DNA of 64,000 nucleotides from Streptomyces puniciscabiei (GTDB lineage: Bacteria; Actinomycetota; Actinomycetes; Streptomycetales; Streptomycetaceae): the NCBI RefSeq assembly GCF_006715785.1, contig NZ_VFNX01000003.1, forward strand, positions 401,485 to 465,484, given 5' to 3'. The notes below the pieces were generated by a model, which was not told the DNA's origin, ran no database searches, and worked only from the letters and a program-made list of their open reading frames with translations. Of this stretch, positions 37,004 to 45,950 are shown one piece after another; within the stretch, counting starts at the first letter, position 1; every line of letters begins with the position of its first letter. A program made the translations under genes and the position numbers.

Positions 37004-38365
37004 GTGTCCGTCCCCGCCCCCGCGTCCGCCGCCGACGCCCCTCCCGGACAGCCCTGGAAGGCGGCGACGGCCGCCTGGATCGGCAGCGCCCTGGAGTACT
37101 ACGACTTCTTCGTCTACGGCAGCGCCGCCGCGCTGATCTTCCCGAAGGTGTTCTTCGACTCCTCCGACCCGGCGACCGCGACCCTGCTGTCGCTCGCCAC
37201 CTTCGGCGTCGCCTATGCCGCCCGCCCGCTCGGCGCGCTGGTCCTCGGGCACGTCGGCGACCGGCTCGGCCGCAAGAAGATCATGGTGTTCACCCTGATC
37301 CTCATGGGCGTGTCGACCTTCCTCATCGGCTGTCTGCCCACCCGCGCCCAGGCCGGCTCGCTCGCTCCGGTGCTGCTCGTGCTCTGCCGTGTGCTGCAGG
37401 GCATATCGGCGGCCGGCGAGCAGGCGAGCGCGAGTTCCATGAGCCTGGAACACGCCCCGCCGGACCGGCGGGGCTTCTTCACCAGCTTCACGCTGAGCGG
37501 CACCCAGGGCGGTCAGCTCATCGCCACGCTGGTCTTCATCCCCGTCTCCCGGCTCCCCGAGGACCAACTGCTGTCCTGGGGCTGGCGGGTGCCGTTCTGG
37601 CTGAGCGTGGCGGTCGCCGTCACCGGTTACGTCATCCGGCGCCGGCTGCGCGAGACCCCGGCCTTCGCGAAGCAGGCGGCGACCGAGGGCGTGGTCCGGC
37701 TGCCGCTCGCGGTGCTCATCCGCGAGCACTGGGCGGACGTGCTCCGGGTGATCGCGGGCGCGCTCATCGCCTCGGTCAGCACGGTCTTCACGGTGTGGGC
37801 GCTGGCGTACGCCACCAGTGATTCGGTCGGTATGTCCCGCACGTTCATGCTGTGGGTGGGCGCCCTGGCCAACCTCTGCGCGCTGGCCGCGATCCCGCTG
37901 TGGGCCACGCTCTCGGACCGGATCGGGCGCCGGCCGGTGTTCCTGTTCGGCGCGGTGGGCAGCGCGGCCGCGATGGCCGGCTATCTGTGGGCGATCTCCA
38001 CGGGCTCCCGCCCGCTGACCCTGATCCTCGGGATCGTCGCCTTCGGTCTCGTCTACAGCGCCGCCAACGGGGTATGGCCCGCCTTCTACGGCGAGATGTT
38101 CGCGACCCGGGTGCGGCTGTCGGGCATGGCCGTCGGCACGCAGATCGGCTTCGCGGTGGCCGGGTTCGCGGTCACCTTCGCCGCCGAGATCGCCGGTCCG
38201 GGCGGCGACGACTGGTCGGCGGTCGCCCTGTTCACGGCCGCGCTGTGCCTCCCCCCGGCCCTCGCCGCCCTCACCGCCCGCGAGACACACAAGGTCCCCA
38301 CCGAACTCCTCGGCGAACGGCCGGACAGCCGGCCGAAGCGGGCGGAAAGGGTCACGGCGGCCTAG
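37004..38365 (+). CDS. MHS-family MFS transporter (shikimate permease-like)
   Basis: A 453-residue, 12-helix proton symporter of the metabolite:H+ symporter family. The first helix begins with WIGSALEYYDFFVYG, diagnostic of MHS members such as ShiA and ProP. The loop 2-3 motif GHVGDRLGRKKIMVF and the related LSDRIGRRPVF between helices 8 and 9 are present. The GTG at 37004 has AAGGAG 7 bases upstream. With dehydrogenase and dehydratase genes next door, shikimate, quinate or a similar hydroaromatic acid is the likely substrate. Confidence 0.88.
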   Translation: MSVPAPASAADAPPGQPWKAATAAWIGSALEYYDFFVYGSAAALIFPKVFFDSSDPATATLLSLATFGVAYAARPLGALVLGHVGDRLGRKKIMVFTLILMGVSTFLIGCLPTRAQAGSLAPVLLVLCRVLQGISAAGEQASASSMSLEHAPPDRRGFFTSFTLSGTQGGQLIATLVFIPVSRLPEDQLLSWGWRVPFWLSVAVAVTGYVIRRRLRETPAFAKQAATEGVVRLPLAVLIREHWADVLRVIAGALIASVSTVFTVWALAYATSDSVGMSRTFMLWVGALANLCALAAIPLWATLSDRIGRRPVFLFGAVGSAAAMAGYLWAISTGSRPLTLILGIVAFGLVYSAANGVWPAFYGEMFATRVRLSGMAVGTQIGFAVAGFAVTFAAEIAGPGGDDWSAVALFTAALCLPPALAALTARETHKVPTELLGERPDSRPKRAERVTAA

Positions 38366-38452
38366 GACCGCACGGTCCGAGGCCCGGGCCCACCGGCCGC
38401 GCGTGCGAACACGCCTGCGCGACCCGCCCGTCCGCCGTCTGCGCCGTTCCCC

Positions 38453-38794
38453 CTACGGCCTCGGATGCCTGGGCTCGTACAGGACGAGCTCGCCGCCGCC
38501 CGGCAGGCGCAGCGCGGTCACCCGACCCCAGCGGGCCTCCTCCACCTGCCGGGTGAACTCCACGCCACGCTCGGCGAGTTCACGCCGCGTCGCGTCGAGG
38601 TCGTCGCACATCAGCATCAGCTCGTGCGCGGGCTCGCCGTCGGTGGGGTGGCAGGCCACCTCGGCGGGCGGCGCCCGGAAGATCAGCCATCCGTGGCCCG
38701 CGTCGGCATGCGTCCACCCGAGCGTGTCGCGCAGGAAGACCCGGTCGGCCTCCGCGTCCCGGCTGTAGAGCACCACATGTGCACCATTGATCAC
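38453..38794 (-). CDS. VOC-family (glyoxalase-like) protein
   Basis: A 113-residue single VOC module with the paired beta-alpha-beta-beta-beta pattern (NGAHVVLYSRDAEADRVFLRD, HELMLMCDDLDATRRELAERGVEFT, RLPGGGELVLYEPRHP). Proteins of this size dimerise to form metal-binding active sites or bind antibiotics. The GTG at 38794 lacks a clear ribosome site. Function cannot be assigned. Confidence 0.72.
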   Translation of the reverse strand: MINGAHVVLYSRDAEADRVFLRDTLGWTHADAGHGWLIFRAPPAEVACHPTDGEPAHELMLMCDDLDATRRELAERGVEFTRQVEEARWGRVTALRLPGGGELVLYEPRHPRP

Positions 38795-39016
38795 GCGCGG
38801 AGGGTAGAGCGACGGGCGGGGCCGGGCAAGCACCGCGCCCGCGAGCCGCTGCACCCCGGGTGGCCGCGACAGGGTTTCGCACCGGCCGCACTCCACACCG
38901 GCGCAGTCACCGCATGCCCGGCACCGGCACCATCGCCGCTCCCCTACGCCGGCCGCACCACCCCCAGCGCATCGCGCACCCCCGCACCGGCCGCGTGCGG
39001 AGGGCCGCCCCTCCGC

Positions 39017-39613
39017 TCACCCGCCCGGCCGGACCGCCGCGTCGAGCAGGGGCCCGAGTTCCCGTACCGCCGTGGTCAGGGGGCGGGCGTCCTGTTCGGC
39101 ACGGGCCATCAGGATCGCGCCCTCCAGGGTGCTGATCATGAGGGTGGCCAGGGATTCGGCACGGGCCGCGGGCACACCCATGCCGGTCAGGGCCTCGGCG
39201 AGCGGCGTCCGCCAGGTGGTGAACGCGGCGGCCACGGCCTCGCGGGTCGAGCCGTCGGCCGAGGCGCAGTCGATGGTGGCGGCGGCGACCGGACAGCCCC
39301 CGACGAAGCCGCGCGCCGCGTACTCGTCGGTCCACTGGGCGACCATCGCCGCGAACAGACCGCTCGGCGTCGGCTCCGCGAGTCCCGCGAGAAAGCGGGC
39401 GATCCGCTTGCCCGCATACCGTCCGGCCCAGCCGACCGCCTCGTTGACCAGCTGTTCCTTCCCGCCCGGGAAGTAGTGCTGAAGCGAGCCGCGCGGCGCC
39501 CCGGCGTGCGCGGCGACCTCCCGCATGCCGGTCGCGGCGACGCCGTCGCGCCGGATGAGCTGGGCCGCGCTGAAGACCATCCGCTCCCGCGGTCCGTGCC
39601 TCGTCTCGCTCAT
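39017..39613 (-). CDS. TetR-family regulator
   Basis: A 198-residue repressor. The helix-turn-helix reads [46 protein letters not shown]; the C-terminal half resembles the TetR_C domain of LmrA/YxaF-like members ([14 protein letters not shown]). GGGAGGG precedes the ATG at 39613. It is divergent from an NAD-dependent dehydrogenase gene, with two matching palindromes in the 104-base gap, so it probably represses that gene and itself. Confidence 0.9.
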   Translation of the reverse strand: MSETRHGPRERMVFSAAQLIRRDGVAATGMREVAAHAGAPRGSLQHYFPGGKEQLVNEAVGWAGRYAGKRIARFLAGLAEPTPSGLFAAMVAQWTDEYAARGFVGGCPVAAATIDCASADGSTREAVAAAFTTWRTPLAEALTGMGVPAARAESLATLMISTLEGAILMARAEQDARPLTTAVRELGPLLDAAVRPGG

Positions 39614-39645
39614 CGCCGCCCTCCCGGTCCTCGTCGCACCCACCC

Positions 39646-39690
39646 TATGACCGGCGTCATAACCGCCGCTACTATGACAGCGGTCATAGT
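39646..39690. promoter_or_regulatory. Paired TetR operators, TATGAC-N4-GTCATA
   Basis: Two perfect copies occur at 39646-39661 and 39673-39688; the second extends to ACTATGAC-N4-GTCATAGT (39671-39690). Centres are 27 bp apart. They fill most of the gap between the TetR start at 39613 and the dehydrogenase start at 39718. Confidence 0.8.
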
Positions 39691-39717
39691 CGGCAACCTG
39701 AGCGAGGGGCGGTCCCC

Positions 39718-40596
39718 GTGAACGTCGGTTTCATCGGTCTCGGAGTGATGGGCCGCCCCATGGCACAGCGCCTGGTGTCCGCCGGCACTCCCCTCGTGGT
39801 CTGGAACCGGACCGCCGAACGCGCCGCACCCCTGCACGCGGCCGGCGCCACGGTCGCCCGGGACCCGGACGAGCTGTTCGCCCGGGCGGACGTGGTGCTG
39901 CTGATGCTGGCCGACGAGGCCGCCGTGGACGCCGTCCTCGGCCGGGGCACGCCCGCGCTGGCCGCACGGGTCGCCGGGCGCGTCGTCGTCCACATGGGCA
40001 CCACCTCCCCCGAGTACTCCCACGCCCTGGAGTCCGACGTCCGCGCCGCCGGCGGCCGGTACGTCGAGGCACCCGTCTCCGGGTCACGGGTGCCGGCGGA
40101 GGAGGGCCGGCTGGTGGCGATGCTCGCCGGGGAGGCGGACGCCGTGGAGACCGTGCGGCCGCTGCTCGCGCCGTTGTGCCGGGAGACGTTCGTGTGCGGC
40201 CCGGCGCCCGGTGCGCTGCTGATGAAACTGTCCGTGAACCTCTTCCTGATCACCCTGGTGACCGGACTGACGGAGGCCTTCCACTTCGCCGAGCGCCAGG
40301 GCCTGGACCGGCGGCTGTTCCTGGACGTCCTCGACGCGGGACCGATGGCCAGCGGCGTCTCCCGGATGAAGGCGCCGAAGCTGTCCGACCGGGACTTCTC
40401 GGTGCAGGCGGCCGCGCTGGACGTCCTGAAGAACAACCGGCTCATCGCCGAGGCGGCCCGCAAGGCACACCTGGCCTCACCGCTCCTCGACGTGTGCCAC
40501 GCCCTGTTCGAGGAGACGGTGACCCAGGGGTACGGCGGCGAGGACATGGTCGCCGTACTGCGGGCGATCGAGACGCGGACCGCCGGGGCGCCGTGA
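39718..40596 (+). CDS. NAD(P)-dependent beta-hydroxyacid dehydrogenase family protein
   Basis: A 292-residue oxidoreductase of the 3-hydroxyisobutyrate dehydrogenase family. [16 protein letters not shown] is the cofactor-binding start, [16 protein letters not shown] the substrate-binding block, and the catalytic Lys is in [13 protein letters not shown]. The GTG at 39718 is preceded by GAGGGG. It is controlled by the divergent TetR gene through paired operators. Substrate unknown; small beta-hydroxyacids and imine reductions are known in the family. Confidence 0.87.
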   Translation: MNVGFIGLGVMGRPMAQRLVSAGTPLVVWNRTAERAAPLHAAGATVARDPDELFARADVVLLMLADEAAVDAVLGRGTPALAARVAGRVVVHMGTTSPEYSHALESDVRAAGGRYVEAPVSGSRVPAEEGRLVAMLAGEADAVETVRPLLAPLCRETFVCGPAPGALLMKLSVNLFLITLVTGLTEAFHFAERQGLDRRLFLDVLDAGPMASGVSRMKAPKLSDRDFSVQAAALDVLKNNRLIAEAARKAHLASPLLDVCHALFEETVTQGYGGEDMVAVLRAIETRTAGAP

Positions 40597-40607
40597 CCGG
40601 GGACCGG

Positions 40608-41051
40608 TCAGCGCTTCGGGATGCCGTACACCCGGTCGACGCGCAGCCGCACCACCAGGCGGCGGTCGCGGACCATCGCCGCCCGGTAGTCGTCCCAGTC
40701 CGGATGCTCGCCCTGGACGTCCCGGTACAGGCGGATCAGTTCCTCGACGGTGGCGTCGTGCGGGTCCCGGGCGACCGGGGAGAGTTCGGCCGTGCCCTCG
40801 GCGACGGTGAAGGCCCAGCGGTCGGCGCTGGTGACGTGGTAGGAGGCGCGGGGGTCGCGGCGCAGGTTGCGGGTCTTGGCGCGGTCATCGGTGACGGAGA
40901 TGCGGATGACGCGCTCGTCGGGGTAGTAGGCGTGGTTGACGTTGGACAGCTGGGGGCGGCCGTCGCGTTTGAGGGTGACCAGCAGGCCGGCGTTGCCTTC
41001 GGAGAGCAGGTCCAGCAGCGCGTCCTGGGCGGGGGCGGAGTCTTCACTCAT
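40608..41051 (-). CDS. PPOX-class F420-dependent oxidoreductase
   Basis: A 147-residue split-barrel flavin/F420-binding protein. Typical features are LLDLLSEGNAGLLVTLKRDGRPQLSNVNHAYY, RKIRV-like strand VIRISVTDDRAKTRNLRRDPRASYHV and the C-terminal HPDWDDYRAAMVRDRRLVVRLRVDRVYG. Such proteins usually use the deazaflavin F420 in actinobacteria. It converges on the dehydrogenase gene with 11 bases between stops. The substrate is unknown. Confidence 0.82.
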   Translation of the reverse strand: MSEDSAPAQDALLDLLSEGNAGLLVTLKRDGRPQLSNVNHAYYPDERVIRISVTDDRAKTRNLRRDPRASYHVTSADRWAFTVAEGTAELSPVARDPHDATVEELIRLYRDVQGEHPDWDDYRAAMVRDRRLVVRLRVDRVYGIPKR

Positions 41052-41104
41052 GACACCGTCAACTCGGCGGAACCGTCCCCGCATTCCCGCACCCGCGGTA
41101 CTTA

Positions 41105-41119
41105 GTAGACAGTGTCTAC
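41105..41119. promoter_or_regulatory. Palindromic operator before the TetR-MFS pair
   Basis: GTAGACA-G-TGTCTAC is a perfect 7-bp-arm inverted repeat 22 bases before the TetR start at 41142, and a further half-site (TAGACAC) follows at 41130-41136. It lies between this gene and the divergent PPOX gene, so TetR autoregulation is likely. Confidence 0.7.
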
Positions 41120-41141
41120 GTCTGCCTGATAGACACGGTCC

Positions 41142-41723
41142 ATGACTGAGTCCGAGATCGGCTTGCGGGAGCGTCTGGTCGACACCGGCGTGGAGCTGCT
41201 GGAGGCCGAGGGGCTGCAGGCACTGACCCTGCGCGAGATCGCCCGGCGCGCCGGCGTCTCGCACGGGGCGCCGCGCCGCTACTTCCCCACCCACCTGGAG
41301 CTGCTGTCGGCCATCGCCCGCAGGGGCTTCGCCGACCTGGCCGAGCGGGTGAGGGCGACACTCGCACGCGGCCCGGCCGGTCCGCGCCCGCGGGTGGCGG
41401 CGCTGGCGCGCACGTATCTGGAGTTCGCGCTCGACAACCCCGGCATGTACGAGCTGATGTTCCGTCACGACCTGCTGGAGAGCGGACACCTGGGGTTGCG
41501 GGAGACGAGCCTTCCCCTGTTCCGCGTGTTCGCCGGGCTCGTCGGCGAGGCCCTGCCCGGGGCCGACGCCCGGCGGGTCACGGGCGCCCTGTGGGCCAAT
41601 CTGCACGGGATCGCCCAGATGTGGCGCTGGCGCAGCCTGCAACTCGCCGTCGGCGACGAGGACTTCGGGCCCCTGCTCGAGGCCGTGCTGCTGGCCCACC
41701 TGGGCCCGGAGGGTGGCCGGTGA
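41142..41723 (+). CDS. TetR-family regulator of an efflux gene
   Basis: A 193-residue repressor (LVDTGVELLEAEGLQALTLREIARRAGVSHGAPRRYFPTHLELL is the helix-turn-helix). The C-terminal part resembles the TetR_C_33-type ligand domain (YLEFALDNPGMYELMF). The stop overlaps the GTG start of an MFS efflux gene (GTGA), the usual repressor-pump arrangement. A palindrome at 41105-41119 is the likely operator. Confidence 0.9.
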   Translation: MTESEIGLRERLVDTGVELLEAEGLQALTLREIARRAGVSHGAPRRYFPTHLELLSAIARRGFADLAERVRATLARGPAGPRPRVAALARTYLEFALDNPGMYELMFRHDLLESGHLGLRETSLPLFRVFAGLVGEALPGADARRVTGALWANLHGIAQMWRWRSLQLAVGDEDFGPLLEAVLLAHLGPEGGR

Positions 41724-43105
41724 ACCGGCGGTGGACGCTGGCGAGCAGTGTCGCGGGCGCGGTGGCCGTCGCGCTGGACGGTACGGTCCTCACGGTGGCA
41801 CAGCCCCGTCTGCAGGGGGAGTTGGGGGCGTCGTTCGCCGAGGTGCAGTGGACCAGCACCGCGTATCTCATCGCCGTGGCCGGTCTGCTGGTGTTCGCGG
41901 GGCGGCTCGGTGACCGGTACGGGCAGCAGCTGGTCTTCGCGGTCGGCATGCTGGGGTTCGGGGCGGCGTCGGCGGGGATCGGCGGCGCGCCCGGTGTCGG
42001 CTGGGTGATCGGGCTGCGGGCCGTGCAGGGGGTGTTCGGGGCGCTGCTGCAGCCGGCGACGCTGGGCATGCTGCGGGCCGCGTACCCGCCGGACCGGCTC
42101 GCGCGGCCCCTGGCCCTGCGGACCGCCGCGATCGGGCTGGCCGCGGCAGCGGGGCCGCTGGTGGGCGGGGCGCTGGTGACCGGCCTGGGCTGGCGGGCCG
42201 TGTTCTTCGTGAACGTCCTGCCCGCGCTCGTCTTCGGCCTGCCGCCGCTGCTGCGGCCGCAGCGGCCCGCCGCGGGCTCCCGGACTCCGCTGGACGTGCC
42301 GGGTGCCGTACTCCTCGCGGTGACCCTCGCCTGCCTGGTGCACTCGCTGACCGCGCGGCCCGCCTCCGCGGCGGGACTCGCCGTCGCCGCGGTCACCGCC
42401 GCCGTCCTCGTGCGGCACGAGCGGCGTACGGCGAGCCCGCTGCTGCCGCCCGCGGTCATCGGCTCGCGCGCGGCCGGGGCGGCGCTCGGCGTGCTGGTGG
42501 TCGTGTCCGCCGCGTTGTTCGGCACCCTCTTCGTGGCCACCTACCTGCTGCAACGCCGCCTGGGCCTGGACCCCTTGGACAGCTCGCTGCGCAGTCTGCC
42601 GCTCGCGGTGCTGATGGTGGCGTCCGCCGCGCTGTGCCCATTGCTGCTGCGCCGCTTCGGGACCCGTGCTACGACGACGGGGGCGACGGCGCTGCTGGCG
42701 CTCGGTGTCCTCGTGCTGTCCGGGCTCCGCTCCACGCCCGCGCTGAGCTGCGCGTTCGCCCTGCTGGGCGCGGGTTTCGGGACGGTGATGGTGGCGGCCA
42801 CCCAGGTGGTCGTACGACAGGCCGAGGTGGCGGTGGCCGGCGTGGCGGGCGGGCTGCAGCAGACGGCGCTGAACATCGGCCCGGCCCTGGGAGTGGCCAC
42901 GGCGACCGCGCTCATCGGCGCCGGGACCGCGACCGCCCTGCTCAGCCTGGCGGCCGTCGCGGCACTCGGCGTGCCGCTGGCCCGCGCGCTGCCGGGCGCC
43001 GACGGCGGCGACGGCGACGACACACTGCCCGGGGCCGACGGCGTCGCGTCGCTCACAAAAACCGCTGATGAACGGGTGCATGGTGGTGTTCCTGGGCGAC
43101 GATGA
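41720..43105 (+). CDS. MFS drug-efflux transporter (DHA2/EmrB-like)
   Basis: A 461-residue multi-helix exporter with the DHA2 pattern: helix 1 ALDGTVLTVAQPRLQ, motif A GRLGDRYGQQLVF, motif C AAGPLVGGALVTGLGWRAVFFVN. Hydrophobic segments continue to the C terminus, where a Gly/Asp-rich tail follows. The GTG at 41720 overlaps the TetR stop and has GGAGG upstream. A role in exporting a small toxic compound sensed by the repressor is likely; the compound is unknown. Confidence 0.88.
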   Translation: MNRRWTLASSVAGAVAVALDGTVLTVAQPRLQGELGASFAEVQWTSTAYLIAVAGLLVFAGRLGDRYGQQLVFAVGMLGFGAASAGIGGAPGVGWVIGLRAVQGVFGALLQPATLGMLRAAYPPDRLARPLALRTAAIGLAAAAGPLVGGALVTGLGWRAVFFVNVLPALVFGLPPLLRPQRPAAGSRTPLDVPGAVLLAVTLACLVHSLTARPASAAGLAVAAVTAAVLVRHERRTASPLLPPAVIGSRAAGAALGVLVVVSAALFGTLFVATYLLQRRLGLDPLDSSLRSLPLAVLMVASAALCPLLLRRFGTRATTTGATALLALGVLVLSGLRSTPALSCAFALLGAGFGTVMVAATQVVVRQAEVAVAGVAGGLQQTALNIGPALGVATATALIGAGTATALLSLAAVAALGVPLARALPGADGGDGDDTLPGADGVASLTKTADERVHGGVPGRR

Positions 43106-43166
43106 GAGCCGGGTGCGTCCGGCGGGCAGCCGGGGGCATCGCGTACGAGCCGACCGGAGGAGAGCG

Positions 43167-44390
43167 ATGGCAGGGCTGCGGCAGGAAGTCGACCCGGACG
43201 AGGCGGGGCTGGACGTCAAGGCGCTGGACCGCCTGGACCGGCAGATCGCGCACCATGTCGACGAGGGGCGGCTGCCCGGCTTTCTGGTGGCCGTGTCGCG
43301 CCGCGGCCGGGTCGCCCACCTCACCACGTACGGCCTGCGCGATGTCGCGGCCAGGCTGCCGGTCGAGGCGGACACGCTGTGGCGGATCTACTCCATGACC
43401 AAGCCGGTCACCGCGGTCGCGGTACTGCTGCTGGTGGAGGAGGGCAGGCTGTCCCTGGACGACCCGCTCGAACGTCATCTGCCGGCGTTCGCCAACCCCC
43501 GGGTGTACGACGGCGGTTCGGGAGCGGACCTGCGCACGCGCCCGGCCGCCGGCCCGATCCTGATCCGGCACCTGCTCACCCACACCGCAGGCCTGACCTT
43601 CGGTTTCTACCACCAGCACCCCGTCGACGCCCTCTACCGCGCATCCGGCCTGGAGTACTCGGTCCCGCCGGGCGCCGATCTGCCGGAGACGGTGGAGGTG
43701 TACGCGCGGATGCCGCTGCAGTTCGACCCGGGCACGCAGTGGAACTACTCGGTGGCATCGAACGTGCTGGGCCGGGTCGTCGAGGTGGTGTCCGGGCAGC
43801 CACTGGACGCGTTCTTCGCCGAGCGGATCCTGGGTCCGCTCGGCATGACCGACACCGGCTTCCACATCGCGCCCGAACAGGCGGACAGACTGGCGGAGTT
43901 GTACGGGGAGACGGACGAGGGCGGGATCGAGCCGGTGCCGGGGCTGCCGGTGCGCGGCCGGCCGAGGTTCCTGTCCGGCAGCGGCGGCCTGGTCTCCTCG
44001 GCGTACGACTTCCACCGGTTCATGGAGATGCTGCGCCGGGGCGGCGAACTGGACGGCGTACGGCTGCTGTCCGCGGACGGCGTCGGCATGATGACCCGCA
44101 ACCAGCTGCCCGGCGACGCGGTGCTGCGCTCCTTCGGCGCCCCCGCCCACCAGGAGCCCGGCAACGACGGGCTCGGCTTCGGCTTCAACGTGTCGGTGGT
44201 GACCGACCCGTCCCGCACCCTGGCCCCCTCCAGCCTGGGCACCTACGGCTGGACCGGCGCGGCCACGACCGCCTTCTGGGTCGACCCGGCCCATGAACTG
44301 ACGGTCCAGTTCATGACACAGGTTCGCCCGAAGACGCTGAAGATCTTCCCGGAACTGCGGCGGCTGGTGCACGAGGCGCTGACGGACTGA
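43167..44390 (+). CDS. Serine hydrolase of the beta-lactamase class C/esterase family
   Basis: A 407-residue enzyme without a signal peptide. The nucleophile motif SxxK is YSMTKPV near residue 80, the second motif is YSV in WNYSVASN, and the third is WTG in GWTGAATT, in place of KTG. This set is typical of esterase-like members (EstB, LovD-like) more than true beta-lactamases. The ATG at 43167 has GGAGGAG just upstream; an upstream start would overlap the efflux gene. Hydrolysis or transfer of an ester is likely; the substrate is unknown. Confidence 0.85.
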   Translation: MAGLRQEVDPDEAGLDVKALDRLDRQIAHHVDEGRLPGFLVAVSRRGRVAHLTTYGLRDVAARLPVEADTLWRIYSMTKPVTAVAVLLLVEEGRLSLDDPLERHLPAFANPRVYDGGSGADLRTRPAAGPILIRHLLTHTAGLTFGFYHQHPVDALYRASGLEYSVPPGADLPETVEVYARMPLQFDPGTQWNYSVASNVLGRVVEVVSGQPLDAFFAERILGPLGMTDTGFHIAPEQADRLAELYGETDEGGIEPVPGLPVRGRPRFLSGSGGLVSSAYDFHRFMEMLRRGGELDGVRLLSADGVGMMTRNQLPGDAVLRSFGAPAHQEPGNDGLGFGFNVSVVTDPSRTLAPSSLGTYGWTGAATTAFWVDPAHELTVQFMTQVRPKTLKIFPELRRLVHEALTD

Positions 44391-44403
44391 GCGCGACCGC
44401 CGG

Positions 44404-44438
44404 GGCGCCCGCCGCCCATGGGGGAGGCGGCGGACGCC
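44404..44438. terminator. Terminator between the serine hydrolase and ribA-like genes
   Basis: A 13-bp stem with one mismatch (GGCGCCCGCCGCC and GGCGGCGGACGCC) and a 9-base loop lies between convergent stops at 44390 and 44452. Confidence 0.7.
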
Positions 44439-44451
44439 GGTACGGCCGGCC

Positions 44452-45123
44452 TCAGGAGCCGTGGGCGACGGCGTCCAGATGGGGCAGGATGTGGTCCATC
44501 CGCTCCCGCTTGGTCCGCAGATACGTGATGTTGCTCTCGCACGGCTCGATCAGCAGCGGCACCTGCTCGGCGACCTGGATGCCGTGCCGCACCAGCGCCT
44601 CCCGCTTGCGCGGGTTGTTGGACATCAGGCGCACCGAGCGCACCCCGAGGTCGTGCAGGATCTGAGCCGCGACGCCGTAGTCACGGGCGTCGACGGGCAG
44701 GCCGAGCGCGAGGTTCGCCTCCACCGTGTCCAGGCCCTCCGCCTGCAGCGCCATCGCGCGCAGCTTGGCGAGCAGTCCGATGCCGCGGCCCTCGTGGCCC
44801 CGCAAGTAGACGACGATGCCGCTGCCTTCGGCGACGACGGCACGCAGCGCGGACGCCAGCTGGTCGCCGCACTCGCAGTGCCGGGAGCCGAACGCGTCCC
44901 CGGTCAGGCATTCGGAGTGCAGCCGCGTCAGCACGTTCTCGGTGCCGATCTCGCCGTACACCAGGGCCACTTGTTCGTCACCGCGGTCGTGGTCCAGGTA
45001 GCCGATCGCCTGGAATTTCCCGTACACGGTGGGCAGCGGGGCATTCACGACGCGTTCCGCGCCCGAACGCCGCGGGGACTTCTTGCCGACTACGCCGATG
45101 TTGACGCCGGAGTTTTCTGTCAT
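44452..45123 (-). CDS. GTP cyclohydrolase II paralogue, FAPy-forming variant
   Basis: A 223-residue zinc enzyme that opens the imidazole ring of GTP. Zinc Cys residues are in [19 protein letters not shown]; the GTP site has [10 protein letters not shown] and [15 protein letters not shown]. It is a free-standing GCH II, not fused to RibB, and no other riboflavin gene is near. Residue 124, in LRAMALQ, is Met where E. coli RibA has Tyr105 (IRAYALQ). I recall that this Tyr-to-Met change in a Streptomyces coelicolor paralogue (SCO6655) makes the enzyme stop at the 5-formylamino product FAPy instead of the deformylated one. The divergent creatininase-family gene 38 bases away fits a separate deformylation step. 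Secondary metabolism is therefore more likely than riboflavin. Confidence 0.88.
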   Translation of the reverse strand: MTENSGVNIGVVGKKSPRRSGAERVVNAPLPTVYGKFQAIGYLDHDRGDEQVALVYGEIGTENVLTRLHSECLTGDAFGSRHCECGDQLASALRAVVAEGSGIVVYLRGHEGRGIGLLAKLRAMALQAEGLDTVEANLALGLPVDARDYGVAAQILHDLGVRSVRLMSNNPRKREALVRHGIQVAEQVPLLIEPCESNITYLRTKRERMDHILPHLDAVAHGS

Positions 45124-45161
45124 GATCTGATTCCTAAGCAGAGACGAAAGGCCGTGAAAAG

Positions 45162-45950
45162 ATGAGTGGTTCGGGCGCGCGTGCGGCGGCAGGTGGGGGA
45201 ACAAACGGCGTGGCGCACGGGGTGCTGCCGGCGGACACCACCGAAGAGGTACGGACGCGGGGGGCGGGCGTTTCAACACAGGTGGCCGTCCTTCCCGTGG
45301 GCAGTTTCGAACAGCACGGTCCGTTCCTTCCGCTGGCGACCGACACGCTCGTCGCCTGTGCCGTGGCGCGGGAGATCGCCGCCGCGTACCCGGTGCACCT
45401 CCTTCCTCCGGTGACGGTCTCCTGCTCGCACGAGCACGCGGGCTGGCCGGGGACCGTCAGCATCTCCGCCGTGACCCTCCATGCGGTGGTCTCGGACATC
45501 GCCGCGTCGCTGCGCCGCTCCGGCGTCGACGCGCTCGTCGTCGTCAACGGGCACGGCGGCAACTACGTTCTGGGCAACGTCGTCCAGGAGGCCTCCGCAC
45601 GCGGTGAGCGGATGGCGCTGTTCCCGGCCGCCGAGGACTGGGAGGCGGCTCGGGAGCGGGCGGGGGTGCGTACCTCGCTGCTCACCGACATGCACGCCGG
45701 GGAAATCGAGACCTCGATTCTGCTGCACGCTCATCCCGAATTCGTCCGCCCTGGTTACGAGTCCGCTGATTTCACCACTGACGACCGTCGTCATCTGCTC
45801 ACCGTGGGAATGTCCGCCTATACCGAATCGGGCGTCATCGGCCGTCCTTCCCTCGGATCGGCGGAAAAGGGGAAGGCACTGCTGGCGAGCCTGGCGGAAT
45901 CCTTCGAGCCGTATTTCGCACTGCTCACGTCGGCGACGGAACACGGGTAG
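45162..45950 (+). CDS. Creatininase-family amidohydrolase, candidate FAPy deformylase
   Basis: A 262-residue metal-dependent amidohydrolase. Creatininase motifs are intact: [43 protein letters not shown] and [10 protein letters not shown], which hold the Glu, His and Asp metal ligands. The family includes creatininase, mycofactocin peptidase and archaeal ArfB, which removes the formyl group from FAPy. Position 38 bases from a GCH II with the FAPy-type switch residue makes ArfB-like activity the best guess. The last 133 bases overlap the convergent membrane-protein gene. Confidence 0.85.
   Translation: MSGSGARAAAGGGTNGVAHGVLPADTTEEVRTRGAGVSTQVAVLPVGSFEQHGPFLPLATDTLVACAVAREIAAAYPVHLLPPVTVSCSHEHAGWPGTVSISAVTLHAVVSDIAASLRRSGVDALVVVNGHGGNYVLGNVVQEASARGERMALFPAAEDWEAARERAGVRTSLLTDMHAGEIETSILLHAHPEFVRPGYESADFTTDDRRHLLTVGMSAYTESGVIGRPSLGSAEKGKALLASLAESFEPYFALLTSATEHG

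Noticed and set aside
41720..44390. Antibiotic resistance pair (efflux pump and beta-lactamase)
   Set aside because: The serine hydrolase has WTG instead of KTG and no signal peptide, which fits an esterase; nothing ties the pump to a beta-lactam.
44452..45123. Riboflavin biosynthesis gene
   Set aside because: The GCH II is not fused or linked to other rib genes and carries the Met switch residue; a secondary role is more likely.
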